A stretch of 64,000 nt of DNA from Scalesia atractyloides. Lineage: Eukaryota; Streptophyta; Magnoliopsida; Asterales; Asteraceae. Of this stretch, positions 1 through 9,823 are shown piece after piece. Both the position numbers and the translations under genes were made by a program. Within the stretch, counting starts at the first letter, position 1. Each line of letters starts with the position of its first letter. The notes below the pieces were generated by a model. It saw nothing but the letters and a program-made list of their open reading frames with translations, was not told the DNA's origin and made no database searches. The DNA lies in contig CAMTDV010000023.1 of NCBI GenBank assembly GCA_947069175.1, positions 87,017,563-87,081,562 on the forward strand, in the 5' to 3' direction.

Positions 1-1766
1 TATGTCGATAAATGACGATTTTAGTCCTATGTGGCTCATAAAATGGTTTTAATCAATCTTTTCAAAGGTAAATCATTTACCTACTGATATTTATATTAAA
101 TAACATATTTTAAATATTTTAATCTGACTTTAACATCAGTTTTCATTAAAATCGCATAAAACGTCATTTTACGACATAAGCGCCATATTGCGCATAGTAT
201 GGTTTTAAACCATATTATTGACCAAGACTTGTTACCTAATGATTTTAAAACTTATTTTAAATATAATTACAGTAGGTACATGTTATAAACTCAGAATCTC
301 CAAATAATTTATAAAACTATGTGTAAAATGACCAAAATGCCCTTCGGTGCATAGTTGGTCATAAAAGATAATTTACACATACAATTGACATCCTACTGAT
401 ATTATATCATAAATAAATTATTTTTTGAGAATATCACGATATAAAACTAAAATATATTCAAGTTCTTTTATACGGCATATAATTACCGAAATGCCCTTAT
501 AAGGCATAGTTTCGTTTTAAAGCCTTAACGGGCATACAAGTCGATATCCTACTGATATCTTAACTTATTTAAAATATAATGGCATATAGAACTTGTCCAT
601 GACTTATCCTGTTACCCATTATCGCTTTTAAGCGTACGATTGATTATACGTAACTAGTTTACGAAATTAACCGAAACGGGTTTAACCTTGTCATTTAATT
701 TCAAAATCCAGAATGTTTATAGTTTACCCATATTATACAAGTCAATACTTGTGGGATTAAACTACATTCTATTCGATCATCGTTTAATCAAGCGTTATAT
801 GTCATGATCATGAACATATTCGGTTTATAAGACCGCTTATATTTAATTGGCTAGTTTATGCCATAATCCAGACTAGAGCCTTCCTGGTAAATGTTATCTG
901 CACTTGGTACTTTTGTATACGGCTGAGTTATTTAAAAATAAAAGAAAAGACTAGCTCAGGTAAATACTCTCGACTTATTTTCCCTATATGGGCTTGGGAT
1001 ACGGTAAATTATTACCGCTTGGTCTGAAATGGGGTCAATCGAATGCCCGTTTGTGGCTAGTAAACCCCATATTCTTTTAATCAGTTTTGTTTGATAACTT
1101 AAACATCGGGGGTTAAATTATCGTGTCCTGGATATCCTTGGCTCAATACATTAGTTATTGGCCACGACCTTAGCCGGGGTGTAGTCATACACCTGACAGA
1201 CGCTCATATGCAAATTACCCAAGACGTTGGGGATAACTCCTTCGTGAGTTCGTAAGTGGTGTTATTTAATCATGTCTCGGTTTCTGTCTGGCCCTTAGGT
1301 ATTGACAAACATTGAATCTGATACAAGGTTGAATGTCAACTTTGCCAAGTTAATAAAAGATTTTGTGTCGTTTTGCACTTAAAACATTTTAAATGTTTTC
1401 AAAATGAGTCAGTTGGGTGTATTTACCAGCGTAAGCTGACGTATCGTCCAAAGGACTAAACTGTAGGTACAATACGAAATAGGCCAGGAAGCTGCTCGGT
1501 AGTGATTAAGAGGATCTTGCAAATCCTTAGATCTGCCCTAAAGTCTTTTTATATTCTTTCTTTACATTTTATGATCCGCCTGTGGATCTTCTATTACAGC
1601 TTGTATATTATTTTGCATTTTCGAACATTCGGTTTGTAATAGTAATTTTACTCCAAGACTTCCGATGTGCGTGTTTAATTGACAATGATGTTATCAACTT
1701 ACGCCACGATACTCCCGCCCGAGCCCACCGTGTATGGATTTTGGGTTGGAAATCCGGGGTGTGACA
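1..1766 (+). repeat. 5' LTR of T1 (right half only)
   Basis: It matches the right-hand LTR from about 10649 to 12424 with many small indels and substitutions. It ends in GGGGTGTGACA at 1766, directly before the primer site. The indels suggest an old insertion. A computed LTR alignment would give an age; none was run here. Confidence 0.9.
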
Positions 1767-1769
1767 GGT

Positions 1770-1781
1770 TGGTATCAGAGT
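1770..1781 (+). other. Primer binding site of T1 (tRNA-iMet type)
   Basis: TGGTATCAGAGT lies 3 bases after the LTR end. It matches the complement of the 3' end of initiator tRNA-Met (TGGTATCAGAGC) except for the last base. It marks the start of minus-strand DNA synthesis and fixes the element's + orientation. Confidence 0.88.
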
Positions 1782-1931
1782 AACGTTTGAGAGAATTAAA
1801 CACTAGCCTTTAGTGTTTAATTCAAACTTACACGGCACATTCCTTAGACTTCCGAGTCTAGGCATGACCTAGGATTATTCATTTCATTATTAAGTTATTA
1901 GTATTGTTTTTAATTGATTTTTAACAGGAAA

Positions 1932-2950
1932 ATGCCGCCACGTGTACGAGGACAAAGTGGGAGAGGAAAAGGTCCAATGAGGGGAGGACCATCGGGGCGT
2001 ATTCCCCCTCAACCTCAAACTCAGATGCTTACCAAGAATCAGGAGATTCATCTCCTTGGCAACCAGCGAGACGTTCTGTCTCTAATAGACACTTGCCCCC
2101 ACATTCTCAAAATTCTTACCCTTCACCACTCATCATTCAAACCATACTCACCAATGTCACCATTCCATTCACACTCTTATCATAAGAATTTAACCCTAAC
2201 TATTATTTTAACATGCCTCTAGCCTATCAAAATCAGTTGGACCAGCCAACCTATGGACGAGGACTCCGACCCGGAGATGCCATCGTGGATCGAATATGCA
2301 TCCTATAGAAATTTCAAGCGATTCGAACTCGTATGCCGGATCGCCTTCCAAGGTCCTAATGAGTGGGACCAACAATGGAACCAATTCACCTTCACACACA
2401 CTCATTCCCATCACTCTCAACCACCCCTGTTCAAGGAGATGTCCACATGGAACTGGTGGACCAACCTCAACCACCACCTGAACCACCAAGAAGGATGCGT
2501 GGAGCACGTATGTCGATACATGCGGACAAAGATCGGGATGCTGCCACCTTTGACCAACTCTTACCCCACAATTCAAGAGGACCCACAAATGGGTGGACCC
2601 TCTAATGTTTCACCTATAGTGGAACCAACACCAACACCCGTCAACCACCAGTTTCAACCACCACCCACCGTGTTATTATAACTACCACATTCCACCCATA
2701 TGCAAGCAGTTATGCACAATGCACTTTACCCGTCTCCTTCCACCTACTTATCCATGACTGGATATCCAACTTATGGGTACCAGTATCGGTTATGCCACAA
2801 CCACAACACAACCTCGCCACCACTTGAGGCCATTAATGAGGCCTTAGAAAGAATGAAAGAAATGCAGCAGTAGGCGGAGAAAAGGAGAAGAAGACAAACA
2901 AGTTCTTTAAGAAACTCTCCAAGTTGGTCAAAGGAAAGAAGGACGAGTGA
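1932..2950 (+). pseudogene. Extra ORF upstream of gag in T1, decayed; Pro/Ser/His-rich with basic C-terminal tail
   Basis: An ATG at 1932 opens MPPRVRGQSGRGKG, an Arg/Gly-rich start. Coding-like sequence then continues across several frame changes to a TGA at 2948-2950. Recognisable stretches include an acidic MDEDSDPEMP (from 2253), IEISSDSNSYAGSP (from about 2305), a Trp/Gln/Asn and His-Pro rich part (about 2345-2440), EDPQMGGPSNV (about 2573-2607) and a lysine-rich end with KKLSKLVKGKKDE. The frames shift near 2100, 2300, 2430 and 2680, so it cannot now be translated as one protein. It has no RT, zinc-knuckle or protease motif. It sits between the primer site and gag, where standard Ty3 elements have only a leader. 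I recall similar unnamed proteins from Asteraceae genomes, but that is memory and not a search. Function unknown. Confidence 0.55.
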
Positions 2951-3488
2951 AGTCTCTTCTAATTATATGTAATCCCTGCTGAGGACATTGTTATTTCTTT
3001 AGTCCCTGCGTGGACAAGTTATTTCTTTTTAGTCCTTGCATGGATAATCAGTTTCTTTCTTTATTTATTTATTTCAAGTATTGTATTTCTAATTATTATT
3101 TAATGGAATATTTTGGAATTATATATATATGTACTTATCCTCTTCTAGCGATCGTCTCGATTTTATTTGAAATTTATGCTCTGATATAATTCCAAAAAGA
3201 TCTTAATGGTTTTGATTTAGCAAGTGGCACAGGCACATATTTGGCAAAAATATATAATGATAGTTAAGAACGAAAGGTCTTCTATCAAGATAGTTAAGGG
3301 AAGTTATCCTTCTATCTAGAGGTGGTGGAGTAAGTTCAAGCCTCCAAGTCATTAAGGTGAATGCAACCGGGACTATTAATCAACCAGTAAGGTCCTCTTA
3401 TGTTAACATTCAAGTAATGTTCATACTCATGGTAGTGTGACTTGAGGAATCACACTAGCCTTCAAGGTAATGGACTATGTCCTAACCT
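2951..3488 (+). other. Noncoding leader of T1 between extra ORF and tandem arrays
   Basis: No reading frame of note. Near 2970-3060 a short unit of about 30 bases (agtccctgcgtggacaagtt and variants) occurs three times. The rest is AT-rich with no recognised signal. Confidence 0.5.
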
Positions 3489-3978
3489 TATATAGCCCAT
3501 GTGATCTATTTGATCCCGGCTAATATCACTAGTGCGGTGATGAATAAAAATCCATTAGTGATGTATTACCCTTTCGGCTTATGATTTATTTTATATAGCC
3601 CATGTGATCTATTTGATCCCGGCTAAATATCACCAGTGTGGTGATGAATAAAACATCCATTAGTGATGTATTACCCTTTCGGGTTATGATTAATTTTATA
3701 TAGCCTATGTGATCTATTCTGATCCCGGCTAATATCACCAGTGCAGTAATAAAACATCCATTAGTGATGTATTACCCTTTCAAGTTATGATTTATTTTAT
3801 ATAGCCCATGTGATTTATTTGATCCCGGCTAAATATCACTAGTGCGGTGATAAATAAAACATTCATTAATTATATTGCCCTTGTGGATGGTTTATTTTAT
3901 ATAGCCTATATGATCTGTTTGATCCCAGCTAATATCACTAGTGCGGTGATAAATAAATAAAACATCCATTAGTGATGC
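3489..3978 (+). repeat. Tandem repeat, about 100-107 bp x 5, in T1 leader
   Basis: Each copy starts tatatagcccatgtgatcta and contains gatcccggctaa, a TATCACTAGTGCGGTGATG segment and a stretch ending near ccctttcggctta. Copies begin near 3489, 3596, 3697, 3797 and 3897. Unit length varies from about 100 to 107 bp. Inside each unit TATCAC and GTGATG-like arms surround AGTGCG, an imperfect hairpin. The array is part of the internal leader of T1, not the LTR. Confidence 0.88.
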
Positions 3979-3980
3979 AG

Positions 3981-4168
3981 GCCTATGTGCCATATTTTAT
4001 GTCCATTAGTGACAGGCCTATGTGCCATATTTTATGTCCATTAGTGACATGCCTATATGCCATATTTTATGTCCATTAGTGACAGGCCTATGTGCCATAT
4101 CTTATGTCCATTAGTGACAAGCCTATGTGCTATATTTGATGTCCTTTGTGACAAGCCTATGTACTATA
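3981..4168 (+). repeat. Tandem repeat, 35-36 bp x about 5.5, in T1 leader
   Basis: Copies start gcctatgtgccatattttat at 3981, 4016, 4052, 4087, 4123 and 4157 (partial) and contain gtccattagtgaca. The array follows the ~103-bp array without a gap and shares its ccattagtgatg segment, so the shorter unit may derive from the end of the longer one. The sequence decays towards 4200, and 4169-4433 is unremarkable leader. Confidence 0.87.
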
Positions 4169-4433
4169 CAATTGTCAATAATGACAATGGCAGTTGTGAC
4201 ATTGCGATCCACTGTCTAGTAATATATGGAATTTGTCCAGATCATAAATTGCCTATATTGGTCCTATTAAGACCTAGGCCAAATATAGATACTGTAAGCC
4301 TAAGAGTTGCGATGTTATTCACACAAGCATGATTAGGCGATGGATTTTTATATCCAATGTTTAAAGCCGATATGGTTGGTATACCATGGCTAAGGCAAAT
4401 TTTATTTGGTATGTAGAACTAAAGATTCGAAGA

Positions 4434-5350
4434 ATGGCTAATTCTAAAGAGGCACAAAATAGCCAGCGGGACGTTGAACCCAATAATGCCAAAAATAGAA
4501 ATATTGATGATAATGGTTTCCAAGCTCGCATTGATGCGGCTGTGGAAAGAGCCATGGGTAAGGCCATAGAAAAACAAAGAGAGTCGAATGCTACTCGCTC
4601 TAGACCACTGTCGGTTACCCCATCCTCAGCTCATAGAGAGAGCTCTGTTCACTCATCAAATGCGACGAGTGAACCTAAGAGAATAGACTATGCTGATAGG
4701 TCCCGTTCTTATAAGGACGGATGCACCTACAAATACTTCGTCTCCTATAAGCCCCGAGACTTTAATGGGGAAAAAGGAGCTGTGGAAGCCCTAAAGTGGC
4801 TGGACGAAATGGATACCATCATAGACATCAGCGGCTGTGCTGAAAAGGATGTGGTCAAGTATGTATCACAATCCTTCAAGGGCGATGCCCTAACTTAATC
4901 CACAGGTTAGGTATACCTGTATAATCTGGGATGGTCTAAGTTTATGGACCTTATTAAGGAAACCTATTGCCCACCCATAAGGTGGAGAAAATAGAGACAG
5001 ACTTCTTGTCTCTTTCAATGAAAAACCTAGACCGTCGGAAGTATTTCTCCGATTTCAATTCCCTATATAGGTTAGTATCCTACTTTATCACCCCTGAATC
5101 CAAACGCATTGCGCGTTTTATCAATGGATTAGCACCCGAGATTAAGGGCATGGTAAAGGCTGCTCAGCCTAATACCTATAGGTCTTCCATAGACCTATCT
5201 CTCTCTCTCACCCTTGATCTTGTAAGGCAAAAGTCAGTTAAGCCAGAAACTGACGGGAAAAGGAAGAGAGATGAAGACAACTCCCAAAGATTTAATAAAA
5301 AAATAAAGGGAGATTTGGGTTCAAAGGGAACAAAGGCAAGTCGGCTATGA
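4434..5350 (+). pseudogene. gag: gag of T1 (capsid/nucleocapsid region), frameshifted
   Basis: Encodes the structural polyprotein that forms the retrotransposon particle. I prefer the ATG at 4434 (MANSKEAQ) because the family starts near there. A further in-frame ATG at 4386 adds 16 residues of leader-like sequence. The capsid core motif FNGEKGAVEALKWLDEMD is visible at about 4763-4816. The frame breaks at a TAA near 4896, resumes in another frame (RRKYFSDFNSLYR, then ARFINGLAPEIKG near 5117-5153) and ends at 5350 just before the zinc knuckles. At least two disruptions make it non-functional. The lysine-rich KRKRDEDNSQRFNKKIKG stretch near 5260-5310 is the usual linker to the nucleocapsid. 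Confidence 0.85.
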
Positions 5351-6225
5351 TGCCATTTTGCAAGACTTGCAACTGCAGACACTGGGGACAACATAATTCT
5401 GATTCACAAACTAGATCTTGTGGTATTTGTAAAAGGAGAGGGCATAAGACCCAAGATTGTAAAGATCTTAAGGATATTGTATGTTATATCTGCAATGAAA
5501 AAGGGCACATTGCAACTAACTACCCTAAGAATTCAAAGAATAATAATCCAAAGCCTGGAGAGGCCAAGAAAGGGAATGCACGCGCTTTTCGACTAACGAC
5601 TAAGGAAGCTGTTAATGACTATAACGTCATAACATGTACTTTCCCCATTAACGATATTTATGCTAGAGTTCTTTTTGATTCGGGTGCAGATAGATCTTTT
5701 GTTGATGATAAGTTTACTAAACTATTAAACCTACCCATAAGAACTCTAGATAAAACTTATGAGATAGAACTTGCCGATGGAACCTTAGAAACTGCCTCTT
5801 TCATTCTTGATGGATGCTCTATATCCATTAAGAATCATTCCATCCCTATCTATCTTTTGCCAATGAAATTGGCGGGGTTTGATGTTGTCTTAGGCATGGA
5901 TTGGTTATCTCATAACCAAGCCCGAGTTGCCTGCGATAAGAAGCTCATCGAAATTAAAACCCCATCTGATGAAATAATCACCATACTCGGAGACTCGCAC
6001 TATGTATTGCCAGACAAGGTGTCGTTATTTAAGGCATCCAAGTGTTTGAGGAGAGGTTGTGTTGTCTGCATGGCACAAGTAACCATAAATGAACCTAAAC
6101 CGAACACTGAAGATCAACCAGTTATCTCGGAGTATCCCGATGTTTTCCCTGAAGAATTACCTGGCCTACCTCCAGATAGACAAGTGGAGTTCAGGATTGA
6201 CATCATACAGGATCAACGCCCGTAG
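5347..6225 (+). pseudogene. T1 nucleocapsid zinc knuckles and aspartic protease
   Basis: A 292-residue open stretch. CGICKRRGHKTQDC is a complete CX2CX4HX4C zinc knuckle that binds RNA. The next, CYICNEKGHIATNY, has Tyr in place of the last Cys. An upstream CKTC pair is a partial third knuckle. The protease motif VLFDSGADRSFVD (from about 5668) keeps its catalytic Asp, followed by GFDVVLGMDWLS (about 5877-5912). The protein ends at a TAG (6223) just before the RT; the next frame begins about 6226. The protease would cut the polyprotein. The stop prevents a continuous PR-RT product. Confidence 0.87.
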
Positions 6226-7440
6226 CTAGAGCTCCATATAGACTAGCTCCAACAGAAATGAATGAGTTAAGAGTTCAATTGGATGAACTCTTGGAGAAAG
6301 GATTTATTCAACCTAGTTCCTCGCCTTGGGGAGCTCCAATCCTCTTTGTTAAGAAGAAAGACGGATCAATGTGGATGTGCATCGACTATCGGGAGCTGAA
6401 TAAGCTAATAATTAAGAATAGATATCCTCTGCCCAGGATCGATGATTTATTCGACCAACTTCAAGGGGCTAGTTACTTTTCTAAGATAGATTTGAGATCA
6501 GTATATCATCAACTGAAGGTTAGAAGTGAAGATGTTCCTAAGACAGCCTTCAGGACCCGCTATGGTCATTTTGAATTTTTGGTGATGCCTTTTGGCCTCA
6601 CAAATGCACCTGCAGCATTCATGGATCTCATGAATAGAGTTTGCAAACCATATTTAGATAAGTTTGACATTGTCTTCATAGAAGACATACTTATCTATTC
6701 TTGTAATCAAGCTGATCACGAGAAACATCTTTGGTGCATCCTAGAATTATTAAGGCAGGAGAAACTTTATGCAAAGTTCTCTAAATGCGAATTTTGTCTT
6801 AGAGAAGTCCAATTTCTTGGACACATGGTAAGTGAGCGTGGTATCCAAGTGGATCCCGCCAAAATTGAGGCTATCATGAATTGGGAAATACCCAAGACTC
6901 CATCTGAAATTCGTAGTTTCTTAGGACTGGCTGGTTATTATAGAAGGTTTATTGAGAACTTCTCAAGAATAGCCACTCCTTTGACTACCCTAACCCGTAA
7001 AAATGTTAAGTTCGTTTGGGGTCCAAAACAACAAGAATCTTTTGAGATTCTTAAACATAAGTTAAGCAACGCTCCTGTGTTATCTCTACCTGAGGGTATT
7101 GAGAATTTTGCTGTTTATTGTGATGCATCACATACCGGTATGGGCTGTGTGCTAATGCAAAATGGCAAGGTAAGTGCCTATGCATCACGACAATTAAAGG
7201 TTCATGAAAGGAATTACACCACCCGTGATTTGGAATTGGGTGCCGTTGTATATGCACTAAAGCTATGGAGACATTACTTGTATGGTATGAAGTGTATTAT
7301 ATACACTGACCATAAGAGTCTCCAACACGTGTTCAATCAGAAAGAACTGAACATGCGACAACGTCGTTGGATGGAAACTCTTAATGATTTTGCAAGATTC
7401 GCTACCATCCCGGCAAGGCAAGTGTAGTTGCCGACGCCTT
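6226..7440 (+). pseudogene. pol: T1 reverse transcriptase and RNase H
   Basis: Would copy element RNA to DNA and degrade the RNA strand. The 389-residue open frame from 6258 shows SSPWGAPILFVKKKDGSM, then YRELNK, FSKIDLRSVYHQL, VMPFGLTNAPAAF, and the catalytic box as FIEDILIYS at residues about 140-148. The first catalytic Asp is Glu (codon 6681-6683). RNase H follows with YCDASH (Asp at residue 289), DLELGA and IYTDHKSL (Asp at about 351), all retained. The frame is lost after 7427. The continuation (VADALSRKE) is in another frame from about 7428. The upstream stop and the Asp-to-Glu change argue against activity. Confidence 0.9.
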
Positions 7441-8968
7441 AAGTCGCAAAGAACGAGTTAAACCTATAAGGATTAACGCTAAGAGCATTGAGCTCAGAAA
7501 TAGCTTGAGTTAGAAGCTATTAGATGCGCAAAAACAAGCCCTGTTAGAGGCTAATATTCCTAATGAGGGATTAGGAGGAACTATTGATCAATTAACGCCT
7601 GGAAAGGATGGAATCCTAAGATTTAGTGATAAAATTTGGGTTCCGATCTTTGGAGGACTTAGAGATCTAATCCTCCAGGAAGCCTATAATTCAAGATACT
7701 CTATTCACCCGGGGGGTGACAAAATGTATCAAGATTTGAAGAAGAATTATTGGTAGATGGGTTTGAAGAAATCCATAGCCACTTATGTAGCTAATTGTCT
7801 GACGTGTTCGCAAGTTAAGGCCGAACATCAGAAGCCGTCGGGACTTCTACAACAATTAAAAATTCCCATGTGGAAATGGGAAATGGTAACTATGGATTTG
7901 ATTACCAAGTTACCAAAGACCAAAAGTGGAAATGACACTATTTGGGTCATAGTGGATAGATTGACTAATTTAGCACATTTCTTGCCAATAAAGGAAACGT
8001 ATTATTCAGATAAATTGGCTAAGTTGTATGTGGACAAAATTGTGTCCCTACATGGTGTGCCGGTATCTATTGTATCTGACAGAGATAATAGATACACATC
8101 TCACTTTTGGAAAAGTTTCCAACAATCGTTAGGCACACGATTAAACTTTAGTACGGCTTACCATCCACAGACTGATGGTCAAAGTGAGCGTACTATTCAA
8201 ACTTTGGAAGACATGCTTCGGGCATGTGTGATTGATTTAGGTGGAAGTTGGGATGACCACTTACCCCTAATAGAATTCTCCTACAATAACAGCTATCATG
8301 CTAGCATCAAGGCTGCTCCTTTTGAGGCCTTATATGGGAGAAAATGCAGAACGCCAGTGTGCTGGGCAGAAGTTGGGGAAGCCCAACTATCAGGACCAGA
8401 GATTGTCCTAGAGACCACGAAAAAAATTGTGCAAATCCGTGATCGTCTCAAAGCTGCCAGAGATAGGCAGAAGAGGTATGCTAACAAGAGGTGTAAACCT
8501 CTTAACTTCCAAGTAGGGGACAAAGTCATGCTGAAAGTATCACCCTGGAAAGGTGTGATGTGTTTTGGAAAGAAGGGCAAGTTGAGCCCAAAATATATAG
8601 GACCTTTCGAGATAATCAAACGTGTCGGCATTGTAGCTTATAAACTCAGGTTGCCAGAGGAGCTTAGTGGAATTCATGACGTATTCCAGATATCTAATAT
8701 TAAGAAATGTCTAGCCGATGAGTCGCTAGCAATGTCGCACGAAGATGTGCAAATTGATGAAAACCTAAGGTTCTTGAGAAACCAATTTCGGTCGAGGATC
8801 AACAGGTTAAGAAGCTCCGAAGAAAGTTGATACCTATAGAAAAGGTTAAGTGGGACGCTTTTAAAGGTCCCGAGTATACATGGGAGGTTGAGTCCACTAT
8901 GCGACAAAAGTACCCCCATCTTTTTGAAGAAAATCCCGAGGTCGAGATTTCTTTTAAGGGGGTGAGGA
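7441..8968 (+). pseudogene. pol: T1 integrase with chromodomain-type C-terminus
   Basis: Would insert the DNA copy into the genome. The zinc-binding N-terminal domain (IHPGGDKMYQDLK at about 7705-7740, CLTC near 7798) is cut by a TAG in place of a Trp codon at 7754-7756. The 357-residue frame from 7757 holds the D,D35E core: Asp47 (TMDLI), Asp108 (SDRD) and Glu144 (QSERTIQ), spacing D108 to E144 as expected. Then come YGRKCRTPVCW, the GDKVMLKVSPWKG module and GPFEIIKRVG. The frame ends at 8830, but the chromodomain-type tail (VKWDAFKGPEYTWEVES, then KYPHLF) continues in another frame to near 8968. This tail is typical of Tekay/Del chromoviruses and is thought to guide integration to heterochromatin. 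Confidence 0.9.
8951..8968 (+). other. Polypurine tract of T1
   Basis: AAGGGGGTGAGGA immediately precedes the 3' LTR. It resists RNase H and primes plus-strand synthesis. Its position fixes the LTR start near 8969. Confidence 0.8.
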
Positions 8969-9078
8969 TTTAACACCCTGTAAAATCGTGTCCAATAATA
9001 TAGTGACACGAGTTGTATTTTTATATATAGTCTATTAAAGACTAAAATGGACTAAAAGTGACAACATGCTCAAACTGA

Positions 9079-9320
9079 GCCTCTGAATGACTTTCTGATG
9101 TCAACATGCATAAACCTAGCCTCTTAATGACCATTAGTGTCGTCATGCATAAAACGTAGCCTCTGAACGACCATTAGTGTCGTTATGCATAAAACGTAGC
9201 CTCTGAACGACCATTAGCGTCGTCATGCATAAACTTGGCCTCTGAGTGACCGTTTTGTCAACATGCCTAGCCTCTGAGTGACATTGGAGTCAACATGCTT
9301 ATATTGAGCCTTTGAGTGAT
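9079..9320 (+). repeat. 40-bp tandem repeat in U3 of T1 LTR
   Basis: The unit gcctctgaacgaccattagt followed by gtcgtcatgcataaaacgta recurs with starts at 9079, 9119, 9159, 9199, 9238, 9270 and 9308. Period is 40 bp in the first four copies and shorter after that. It lies 500-740 bp upstream of the LTR TATA box, a position where tandem arrays can act as enhancers in retroelement U3 regions. That role is inference. Confidence 0.87.
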
Positions 9321-9815
9321 CTTTTACGTAGTCCTAACTCTCATATGTCCCATTAATTGGACGAGAGTGATTAAATCTATTATTATACTAAAGTTGGATA
9401 ATGGAGGGATTAAAAGTGTCAACATGTTAATTTATACCTCTGAGTGACCTTTTAACGAACCGAGAGCTCGACAATGTTCGGGCATAATCCCGGGTATGCC
9501 AAGTATTGGCTACGGAGGGCTAATTATGCCAAAAGGTGTTTTAGAAGGCTTTTATAAGCTTTCATAAGTTAAGGGGGTTAAAGTGTCAAAGTTTAAAAGT
9601 GGTCGTCCGCGGGCCGCGAGAGACATGGCATGTGTCTCTCGCGGGGCGCGAGAAGCCCTCTGTTGCAGAAAGTTTTGCTTGGTCTCCAAACAAAACTCCA
9701 AAACCATTAAAACCGAAACCATTGCTTCCCAAACTGCTATGCCACGTATGGGACACTTGTAGGTTTCCTCTTACACCCCTAAACACCTGGCTTCACCTCC
9801 TTTGACTTCTCCAAC

Positions 9816-9823
9816 TATAAATA
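9816..9823 (+). promoter_or_regulatory. TATA box of T1 LTR promoter
   Basis: TATAAATA inside the context ACTATAAATAGG, about 850 bp into the LTR, followed by a pyrimidine-rich leader near 9850-9890. This is the standard arrangement for the R start in plant LTRs. The equivalent in the left LTR lies outside the window. Confidence 0.65.

Noticed and set aside
3489..4168. CRISPR-like spaced repeats
   Set aside because: The whole unit repeats, not a short repeat with unique spacers.
9586..9805. Two overlapping 66-68 residue frames
   Set aside because: They lie in U3 of the T1 LTR just upstream of its TATA box, are opposite-strand shadows of each other and show no homology.
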